Origin: Nonomuraea sp. PA05
Lineage (GTDB): Bacteria; Actinomycetota; Actinomycetes; Streptosporangiales; Streptosporangiaceae
Length of the DNA: 64,000 bases
NCBI RefSeq assembly: GCF_008086045.1
Contig: NZ_VSEY01000025.1
Coordinates: forward strand, 124,001-188,000
Reading direction: 5' to 3'
Shown piece after piece: positions 44,763 through 51,004 of the stretch (position 1 is its first letter; each line of letters starts with the position of its first letter). Both the position numbers and the translations under genes were made by a program. The notes below the pieces were generated by a model that was not told where the DNA came from, searched no databases, and worked only from the letters and a program-made list of their open reading frames with translations.

Positions 44763-45326
44763 TCAGGGGCTGTAGTGGGGATTGTTGATGTAAGGGCCGA
44801 ACGTCCGGGTCGCCGGATCGTAGGACTTGGCGCCGCGGATGAACCGGCCCTCGACGCCGCCGGGGAACGCGATCTCGAGCTGGTGCCCGGTGCGCAGGGC
44901 GCTGCCCATGGTCTGGGGGATGTCGATGCCGCCGGGCGCGTCCACGTCGTAGAGGTAGCGCGTCTCGAAGATGTCCATCGGGTTGTCGAGCCGGGTCGTG
45001 CTGACGAAGGCCGAAGGCTCGAAGCGCAGGTGGGACTCAAGATCGGTGTTGGCCGGATCGCGGGGATGGAAGCCGCCCTCGAAGACCTCGTCCGGGTGAC
45101 GGTCGTCGGCACGCCGCAGGATGAGCCGGTCGGTGCGCCACACCGGCGACGGCGTGATCGCGTTGACGTCGATGTTCCGGTTGGCGGCCGCTCTCAGCGG
45201 GTCGGGGCGGCTCGGCAGGCGCATGCCCAGGCCGCCGAGCCCCAGGGAGCCCGAGTTTCCGGTCCGTCTGAAGAGGTGCCGTGCCATCTTGGCGAACAGC
45301 CCGCCACCGCCGCTCGCCCTGATCAA
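44763..45326 (-). CDS. ADP-ribosyltransferase toxin domain protein (QxE type)
   Basis: 187 residues from a TTG at 45326 that overlaps the upstream stop (TTGA); an ATG at 45287 gives 174 residues. ART hallmarks: R72-x-D74-x-R76 (LRRADDR), the NTDL segment, FVSTT at 107-111, and Q149-L-E151. This R-STT-QxE set resembles enterotoxin A, pierisin and Scabin-type toxins; QxE is shared with the guanine-modifying Scabin/pierisin group. It ends a four-gene unit with WXG100-like proteins and so is likely exported by a type VII system. No immunity gene is seen. Confidence 0.85.
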   Translation of the reverse strand: MIRASGGGGLFAKMARHLFRRTGNSGSLGLGGLGMRLPSRPDPLRAAANRNIDVNAITPSPVWRTDRLILRRADDRHPDEVFEGGFHPRDPANTDLESHLRFEPSAFVSTTRLDNPMDIFETRYLYDVDAPGGIDIPQTMGSALRTGHQLEIAFPGGVEGRFIRGAKSYDPATRTFGPYINNPHYSP

Positions 45327-45811
45327 AGCAGGATTCCCACCGCGAGGTTGATCAGCAGGCCGATCAGCCTTCCGGTGATCTCCTTGAGGACCGGGATCTG
45401 GAGGAGGGAGGTCCCCATGGTCGCGCCCGCCAGAGCGGTCGCCTGGAGGATGGCGGTGGCCAGCGCCGACAGTTGCACCAGCACGGTGGTCTTCAGGAAC
45501 AGCACGAGCGCGGCGGAGACGTAGAGCCCTCCGCCGACGGCGAGCATCCCGCTGGTGGCGTCCGACAGCACAGCCTGCGGCCCGTCCTCGTGGGCCCAGG
45601 CGGTGCGGAAGGTGTCGAACTCCTGGCCGACGTTGTCCGTCCACACCTGGGCGGAGGACGCGCCGGCCAGGTCCCTGACCGCGTCGAGGAGCGGCTCGGC
45701 GGCGGCGACGAGGACGCCGGCCTGGGCGAGCAGGTCCTCGTCCGCCTGCGTCCACCAGTATCCGAGTCCCTCCAGGAGCGTCGCGGCCCAGCCGGGCATC
45801 TCGACGCTCAT
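45323..45811 (-). CDS. WXG100-like/CpnT N-terminal-like membrane protein
   Basis: 162 residues. N-terminus MPGWAATLLEGLG with WWTQADEDLLAQAG resembles the N-terminal part of CpnT-type T7SS toxins; two to three hydrophobic segments in the second half (LYVSAALVLFLKTTVLVQLS, LIGLLINLAVGILL). Start overlaps the previous gene in ATGA. In related toxins this part and the enzymatic domain are one polypeptide; here the toxin domain lies in the next frame directly behind it. Either a split pair or an assembly/frameshift effect. Confidence 0.8.
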   Translation of the reverse strand: MSVEMPGWAATLLEGLGYWWTQADEDLLAQAGVLVAAAEPLLDAVRDLAGASSAQVWTDNVGQEFDTFRTAWAHEDGPQAVLSDATSGMLAVGGGLYVSAALVLFLKTTVLVQLSALATAILQATALAGATMGTSLLQIPVLKEITGRLIGLLINLAVGILL

Positions 45812-46137
45812 GGCGTACGGATGGAGGCGACCTGCTGCGCGACGGCCGTCTCCGCCCCGGAGGCGTTGGCCTCGGCCCGCAGCACCTTCTCGCCGTGGCC
45901 GGCCAGGCCCGCCATCACCGACCGGAGGGTGTCGTCGGCGGTTTCCCTGATCCCCTGGAACGAACCGCCGATGAGCTGGCTGACGAGGTCTTCCCCCACC
46001 ATCTTGGGCTGCAGCTCGTCGAGCGCGCGGCCCAGCGACGTCCAGTGGGCGACGAGCTGTTCCACCGCCCCGTGCAGCCCCTGGCCGGCGGCCCGCAGGC
46101 TGGGGGCGTGGATCTCCCAGGTGTCGTCCGGAGTCAT
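45808..46137 (-). CDS. WXG100-like type VII secretion target
   Basis: 109 residues, all-helical, no signal peptide; two long helices with the MTPDDTWEIHAPSLRAAGQG start and a helix-turn-helix size typical of ESX-type WXG100 proteins, though a strict WXG is not seen. Starts with ATGA overlap on the YbaB-like gene and ends with ATGA on the following gene. Partner for secretion of the downstream ADP-ribosyltransferase. Confidence 0.75.
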   Translation of the reverse strand: MTPDDTWEIHAPSLRAAGQGLHGAVEQLVAHWTSLGRALDELQPKMVGEDLVSQLIGGSFQGIRETADDTLRSVMAGLAGHGEKVLRAEANASGAETAVAQQVASIRTP

Positions 46138-46601
46138 TGCCGCCTCTCGAACCGCGCCACCACGTCGTCGAGCGACTGGGTGAACCTCTCCATCTGCCGC
46201 ACCGACTCCTGCTGGAGCGTCAGCAGGGTCGAGGCGATCTCGGCGCCGCCCGCGGCGGCGGTCGCCCGTTCCATCACCTGGGCGCGCAGGCCGTCGGCGG
46301 CGGCGTTCACCGCCGCCATGATCTGCGCGCACATCTCCTCGGAGCCCTCGCGCATGACCCGCGGATCGACGGAGAGCGAGGCGAGCCGGCCCCCGGCCAC
46401 GACCACGGCGCGAACTTTGCCCTCGGCCGCCTGTCCCTCCCCGCGCAGCGGCGGCTCGGCGTCGGGCGACTCCGATGCCGAGGCGCTCGATGCCTGCACG
46501 GCGGCCAGCGCCTGCCGGGCCTGCTCGATCATGCGATCGAGGCTGTCCGCCGCACGTCCTTCGTGTTCCGGCATCTGTTCGTCGCACCCCCGGGGGTCCA
46601 T
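46134..46601 (-). CDS. YbaB/EbfC-family protein
   Basis: 155 residues (146 if ATG 46574 is used). YbaB core: GKVRAVVVAGGRLASLSVDP and ADGLRAQVMERA, with flanking helices. Such genes are commonly the first gene of actinobacterial WXG100 toxin units, where they may act as chaperone-like or DNA-binding proteins. A TATATA element just upstream (about 46615-46620 on the minus strand) may be its -10, suggesting a very short leader. Confidence 0.85.
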   Translation of the reverse strand: MDPRGCDEQMPEHEGRAADSLDRMIEQARQALAAVQASSASASESPDAEPPLRGEGQAAEGKVRAVVVAGGRLASLSVDPRVMREGSEEMCAQIMAAVNAAADGLRAQVMERATAAAGGAEIASTLLTLQQESVRQMERFTQSLDDVVARFERRQ

Positions 46602-46614
46602 TTCGGGAAATCCC

Positions 46615-46620
46615 TATATA
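46615..46620 (-). promoter_or_regulatory. Candidate -10 (TATATA) of the WXG100-toxin operon
   Basis: AT-only hexamer in a GC-rich spacer of 35 bases between the PLP lyase stop and the YbaB start, 13 bases before the ATG. No clear -35 is visible. Confidence 0.35.
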
Positions 46621-46636
46621 CCAGACCAATGTGAAG

Positions 46637-48058
46637 TCACTCGCTGTAGAGGACCGACAGGAAGCGCACCAGCACCGCCTCTCGCGCCTCGGCGGGCAGC
46701 GCGTCGAGCACCGTGTTGACCACCGCCATCTCCGGCTGCCCCGTCCCCGGCCGCAGATCCACCCCCACGGACGCGCTCAGCTCGCCGAACGTCGCGTCGT
46801 CGATCGCCTCCAGGTCCAGCCCCGCCACCAGCTCGATCAGCCCTTTCGGCAGCACGACGGGCCCGCGCTCGCGCGCCGCCGCGGCCGACTCGGCGATCAC
46901 CTTCAGCATGGCCTCGACCCCCGACAGGGTGACCCCGGTGACCGTGACGTGCAGGTTCGCCGGGATGCCCGCGTAGGAGAGCTGCGGCTGCAGGAACCAG
47001 CCCCGCGCCCGCGCCTCGTCGGCCAGCACGAACACGTCCACGTCGGCGCCGGTGAAGGCCACCAGCGACGACTCGGGCGTGCCGAGCACCCGCAGCCCTG
47101 GGATCTCCGCCAGGCCCGCGCGCAGCCTGCGGGTCGCCTCCAGCGTGGTGCGGCCCAGCTCGGCGTACCCCGACCGGCCCAGCGACTGGAGGGTGGCCCA
47201 GGCGCCGCCGAGCGGGCCCGCCGACCTGGAGCTCTGCACGGTCGCATTGATGATCGTGTAGCCGGGCCAGGCCGCCGACGCGAAGTACGCCTTGCGCCGC
47301 GCCGCGGGATCGGCGAACAGCAGCACCGAGGCGCCCTTGGGCGCGTAGCCGAACTTGTGCAGGTCGCAGGAGATCGACGTCACGCCCGGCACGGACAGGT
47401 CGAACGGCGGGACCTCCGCACCCGCCTCCCGCAGCCAGGGCAGCAGCCAACCGCCCACGCACGCGTCCACGTGACACGGCACGCCCGCCGCCGCGGCCAC
47501 GGCCGCCACCTCCTCGACGGGGTCGATCACACCCTGCGGATAGGACGGCGCGGAGACCACGACCAGGATCGTGTCCTCGTCGATCGCCGCCTTCATCTCG
47601 CCGGCCCGCACCTTGTACGTCTCCAGGTCCACCGGCACGGGCCTGACCACGACGCCCAGGTAGTGAGCCGCCTTGTGGAAGGCGGGATGCGCGGTCACCG
47701 GCAGCACCAGGTTCGGGCGGTCGCGGCCGGCCAGGTCGCGGGCGGCCTTGACGGCCAGCATGATCGACTCGGTGCCGCCGCTGGTGAAGATGCCGTGGCC
47801 GCCGCCCAGCAGGCCGGCGACCGCGCCGACGACCTGCCGCTCCATCTCCACCACGCTGGGGAACGCGGTCGGGTCCAGGCAGTTGACCTCCAGCATCTCC
47901 AGGTACGCCCGGGTCGCGGCGTCGTTCACCTCGGCCCGGCCGGTGTCGTAGACGTAGGCGGTCACCTGGCCGCCACGCACCGGCAGGTCGTGCTCCTTGA
48001 GCCGGGCCACCTCGGCCAGCAGGTCTTCAGCGGTCCTCCCCGTCGGCGGCAGGTTCAC
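46637..48058 (-). CDS. PLP-dependent decarboxylase/lyase (S1P-lyase/GadB-like)
   Basis: 473-residue fold-type I PLP enzyme of the group II decarboxylase/sphingosine-phosphate lyase class: GIFTSGGTESIMLAVKAAR, HVDACVGGWLLPW, and the PLP lysine in ISCDLHKFGYAPKG. Start is the GTG at 48058 overlapping the MFS stop (GTGA). Part of a TetR-MFS-PLP operon with a shared theme of one substrate being imported or exported and cleaved. Substrate cannot be told. Confidence 0.88.
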   Translation of the reverse strand: MNLPPTGRTAEDLLAEVARLKEHDLPVRGGQVTAYVYDTGRAEVNDAATRAYLEMLEVNCLDPTAFPSVVEMERQVVGAVAGLLGGGHGIFTSGGTESIMLAVKAARDLAGRDRPNLVLPVTAHPAFHKAAHYLGVVVRPVPVDLETYKVRAGEMKAAIDEDTILVVVSAPSYPQGVIDPVEEVAAVAAAAGVPCHVDACVGGWLLPWLREAGAEVPPFDLSVPGVTSISCDLHKFGYAPKGASVLLFADPAARRKAYFASAAWPGYTIINATVQSSRSAGPLGGAWATLQSLGRSGYAELGRTTLEATRRLRAGLAEIPGLRVLGTPESSLVAFTGADVDVFVLADEARARGWFLQPQLSYAGIPANLHVTVTGVTLSGVEAMLKVIAESAAAARERGPVVLPKGLIELVAGLDLEAIDDATFGELSASVGVDLRPGTGQPEMAVVNTVLDALPAEAREAVLVRFLSVLYSE

Positions 48059-49368
48059 ACGGTCTCCTTCTTCGTCGTGAGCCGCCCGTACCGGACGACG
48101 AACGGCAGGCTGATCAGCATGAGCAGGGCGGGCAGCGCGGTGAACCCGAGCAGCAGCCCGGTCAGCGCCCCCGCCGGTTGCGCGACGGGCGACTCGACCG
48201 GCGCGGAGACGAACCCGGACACGGTCAGCACCAGCGCGAACAGGCCGGGCCCGAGCGCCAGCCCCGCGGTCTCGCCCGCCGTCCACAGCCCGGTGAACGC
48301 CCCGGCCTGGGCGTGCCCGGTGCGGGCGGCGTCGGCGTGCACGGTGTCGGGCAGCAGCGACAGCGGCAGCAGTTGCAGCGCCGCGTAGCAGATCCCGGCC
48401 AGCGCGGTCAGCGCCAGCGTCGCCGCGGTCCCGCCCGCCGCGACGGCCGGGACCAGCGCGACCGTGACGCCGCAGAAGCCGGCGGACGCGGCCAGGTAGC
48501 AGCGCACCGGCCCGTGGACGCGGGCCAGCCACGCCCACACCGGCACGGCGAGCATGCTCGGCCCGACCAGGCAGACGAACATCACCGAGGTCAGGCCGTA
48601 GTCGCCCAGCCGGTACGCGGCCACGTACGGCGCCCCGGCCAGCATCACGGCCACGGCCAGGGCCTGCGTCACGAACGCCGCCAGCAGCACGAAGAACGGC
48701 ACGTTGCCCCTGGCCAGGCGGAAGGCGGCCACCGGGGCGAGCTGGCGCGGCCCCGGCCTGGACGGCACCCACCGGGTGGCCAGCGTCGCCCCGGCCAGCG
48801 CCGCCGCCATGACGGCGCCGACCGTCACGCCCATCACGGCGTATCCGGCCCGGCCGCCGCCCGCCAGGTCCACCACGGCCGGGGCCAGCCCGCCCGCCAC
48901 CAGGATGCCGACCGTCAGGCACACCACCCGCCAGGACATGATCCTGGTCCGCTCGCCCTGGTCGGGCGACATCTCGGCGGGCAGGGCCACGTACGGGACC
49001 TGGAAGCAGGCGAACGCGCTGGCCGCCAGCAGGAACGCCGCCCCCGTCCAGACCGCGCCGGGAAGGTCTCCCGGGACGGCGAACATGAGCGCGAACGTCA
49101 CCGGCAGCGCGACCGACCCGACGGCGAGCAGGCGGGTCCTGCGGCCGGTCCTGACGGCCTCGCGGTCGCTGGCGGCGCCGACGAGGGGGTTCAGCAGCAC
49201 GTCCCAGATCTTGGGGGCGACCAGCACGAAGCCCGCCACGGCGGCGGGGACGCCCAGCACGTCCGTCAGGTAGTACAGGAGCAGCAGGCCGGGCACCGCG
49301 GAGAACACGCCGGTGCCGACGGAGCCGATGCCGTAGCCCAGCAGCCTGTCCCTGCCGAGGCGGGTCAC
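48055..49368 (-). CDS. MFS transporter, glycoside/pentoside/hexuronide (GPH) type
   Basis: 437 residues with about twelve membrane segments. N-terminal RLGRDRLLGYGIGSVGTGVF and LGVPAAVAGFVLVAPKIWDV with LNPLVGAASDR resemble the GPH:cation symporter family. Start GTG 49368 overlaps the TetR stop (GTGA); the longer frame runs into the TetR gene. Member of the TetR-MFS-PLP lyase operon. Confidence 0.9.
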   Translation of the reverse strand: MTRLGRDRLLGYGIGSVGTGVFSAVPGLLLLYYLTDVLGVPAAVAGFVLVAPKIWDVLLNPLVGAASDREAVRTGRRTRLLAVGSVALPVTFALMFAVPGDLPGAVWTGAAFLLAASAFACFQVPYVALPAEMSPDQGERTRIMSWRVVCLTVGILVAGGLAPAVVDLAGGGRAGYAVMGVTVGAVMAAALAGATLATRWVPSRPGPRQLAPVAAFRLARGNVPFFVLLAAFVTQALAVAVMLAGAPYVAAYRLGDYGLTSVMFVCLVGPSMLAVPVWAWLARVHGPVRCYLAASAGFCGVTVALVPAVAAGGTAATLALTALAGICYAALQLLPLSLLPDTVHADAARTGHAQAGAFTGLWTAGETAGLALGPGLFALVLTVSGFVSAPVESPVAQPAGALTGLLLGFTALPALLMLISLPFVVRYGRLTTKKETV

Positions 49369-49985
49369 CGGGGGTCGCCCGGCAGGCCGAGCGTGCGGTG
49401 CAGGCTCTGGTGCAGGTGGGCGCGGAAGCGGCGCAGCGCCGCCCGGTCGCCGGCCGCCCGGCGGCGGCCCTCCGCGTCCAGCACGCCGCCCTTGGCGAAG
49501 CCGTGCACGGTCCAGATGACGCTCCACACCGTGTAGTCGAGGTCCGTTCCGGCGGAGATCAGCCCGGCCTCGACGGCGGGCCGCAGCGCGGCGCCCACCG
49601 CGTTCAGCAGCGGCTGGACGTACTGGCGCTCCAGCTCGGTGATGTCGCTGGCGTCGGAGAGCCAGCGGTGCATCCACAGGGCGGGCACCTCGGGGTTGTC
49701 CACGCAGAAGTCGAGGTAGTCGTCGGCCAGGCGGTGGATGGCGGCCACCGGGTCGTCGCCGGGCAGCCGGGCCAGCGCCTGCTCCAGCGCCGCCTTCTCG
49801 GCCCGGTGGGCGGCCTCCATGACGGCGAGGTACAGCTCCCGCTTGCCGCCCACGTGGTAGTTGACGGTCGCGATGTTCAGGCCGGCGGCGTCGGCGATCT
49901 GGCGGGTGGAGGTGCCGTCGTAGCCGAGTGCGGCGAAGAGCTGCGTGGCGGCCTTGAGTATCACCTGGGCCTGGCCGGATGTCAT
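49365..49985 (-). CDS. TetR-family regulator
   Basis: 206 residues: HTH TSTRQIADAAGLNIATVNYH and a C-terminal domain (LYLAVMEAAHRAEKAALEQA start) like CerR/AcrR-type members. Overlaps the MFS gene by 4 bases (GTGA), so it heads an operon it probably represses. CGGTCA half-sites repeat upstream around 49994-50017. Confidence 0.93.
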   Translation of the reverse strand: MTSGQAQVILKAATQLFAALGYDGTSTRQIADAAGLNIATVNYHVGGKRELYLAVMEAAHRAEKAALEQALARLPGDDPVAAIHRLADDYLDFCVDNPEVPALWMHRWLSDASDITELERQYVQPLLNAVGAALRPAVEAGLISAGTDLDYTVWSVIWTVHGFAKGGVLDAEGRRRAAGDRAALRRFRAHLHQSLHRTLGLPGDPR

Positions 49986-50037
49986 GCGACCGAAGGTAGT
50001 TCGGTCACCCTCTCCCGGTCAATCGCTTGATGGAGAC

Positions 50038-50460
50038 TCAGTCGGGAGCCCAGTACTTCTCCATGATCTTGTCCAGCTCCCTGACCACCGGCCGCCAGGT
50101 CGAGGGCACGTCGTACACGCTGGCCCGCCGCTTGTCGTAGGCCAGCGTGTACTTGATGAAGTCCGCGCCCTGCGGCGGGCGCTGCGAACGGCCGATCTTC
50201 AGGTGCCGCAGGTAGCCGCGCAGCTTGCGCTCCTCCTTGGCGGTCAGGCACTTGTCGATGGTCGGCCCGGTACGGCGGCTGAGCCGTACGCACCCGCTGC
50301 CGTAGACGACCACGCGGTCGTTCAGCCCCGCGAAGCCGCCCTGTTTGCGCAGCTCCACGAGCACCCGCTTGGGGGCGACCTCCGCCTGCGCCGGAGCCAT
50401 GGACGTGCTCAGCGCCGGCAGCAGCAGCGCGGGCAGGAGCACGATTCGCCAGATCGTCAT
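50038..50460 (-). CDS. Secreted emfourin-like protein
   Basis: 140 residues with a signal peptide (cleavage AQA near 26). The mature part has VLVELRKQGGFAGLNDRVVV and VPSTWRPVVRELDKIM, similar to emfourin-type inhibitors of thermolysin-like proteases, including the characteristic GGFAG. Two cysteines (C57 and C71 region). The match is by pattern, so moderate. Downstream of the permease relic and PadR on the same strand. Confidence 0.75.
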   Translation of the reverse strand: MTIWRIVLLPALLLPALSTSMAPAQAEVAPKRVLVELRKQGGFAGLNDRVVVYGSGCVRLSRRTGPTIDKCLTAKEERKLRGYLRHLKIGRSQRPPQGADFIKYTLAYDKRRASVYDVPSTWRPVVRELDKIMEKYWAPD

Positions 50461-50491
50461 GTCCGTTAGACGTCTCGCGGGCCCGATCGGC

Positions 50492-50608
50492 TCACCTGAG
50501 TGCGTTCACCGGCTCCATCCTGGCCGCGCCGAGCGCGCGGCGCAGGCCGATCTCCTGGGTGCGCTCCATCACCAGCGTGAAGTCGGCGCTGCCGACCAGC
50601 GAGACCAT
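50492..50608 (-). pseudogene. Relic of an FtsX/MacB-type ABC permease C-terminal region
   Basis: A 38-residue reading frame ending at a TGA (50494-50492) with VMERTQEIGLRRALGAARME, the hallmark of FtsX-type permeases (usual form ERTREIGLLRALGA). Upstream of this the frame is lost and the PadR gene begins within 14 bases, so the rest of the permease and any ATPase are deleted. Not listed by simple ORF length rules. It suggests an ancestral PadR-ABC exporter operon collapsed by deletion. Confidence 0.75.
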
Positions 50609-50621
50609 CCGCCTGGCGCCG

Positions 50622-50945
50622 TCATGCGCCGGACGGTCGCAGGACCAGGGCCGCCGCCTCCTGCATCCGCCTGGCCTCGGCCTCCACGAGCGCCTGGCCG
50701 TCGGGGGTGATCCTGAAGTAGCGCCGGTCGCGGCCGTTGACCGTCTCCTCGTGGTCCACGGTGATCACGCCGCGCTCGTTCAGGCGCTCCAGGATGCCGT
50801 AGAGCGTGCCCACGGAGGGCTGGACCCGCCCCCGCGACAGCTCCTTGATCGTCTTGCTGATCGCGTGGCCGTGCAACGGGCCGGCGCGGAGTGCCGTGAG
50901 CACGAAGTACATCGGCTCGCTGACTTCAGAGGTTCCCCTGGGCAT
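50622..50945 (-). CDS. PadR-family regulator
   Basis: 107 residues with the PadR winged helix: MYFVLTALRAGPLHGHAI, SVGTLYGILERLNERGVI and RRYFRITPDGQALVEAEARR. PadR genes of this size usually control an adjacent ABC exporter; only a relic of a permease remains downstream. A short palindrome at 50960-50972 is 15 bases upstream. Confidence 0.9.
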   Translation of the reverse strand: MPRGTSEVSEPMYFVLTALRAGPLHGHAISKTIKELSRGRVQPSVGTLYGILERLNERGVITVDHEETVNGRDRRYFRITPDGQALVEAEARRMQEAAALVLRPSGA

Positions 50946-50959
50946 GAGGACGACGCTAT

Positions 50960-50972
50960 TCCGTTCAACGGA
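50960..50972. promoter_or_regulatory. Palindrome TCCGTTcAACGGA before PadR
   Basis: Perfect 6-bp arms with a 1-base centre, 15 bases upstream of the PadR ATG on the minus strand; probable autoregulatory site. Confidence 0.5.
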
Positions 50973-51004
50973 GTGTCCGCAACGCCCAGGGGAACCCTGT
51001 GCCG

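Noticed and set aside
45323..45330. Programmed frameshift at CTT TGA joining the TM protein to the toxin
   Set aside because: CTT TGA is the known +1 shift site of prfB, but the toxin lies in the -1 frame, and no slippery heptamer fits; reinitiation at TTGA is simpler.
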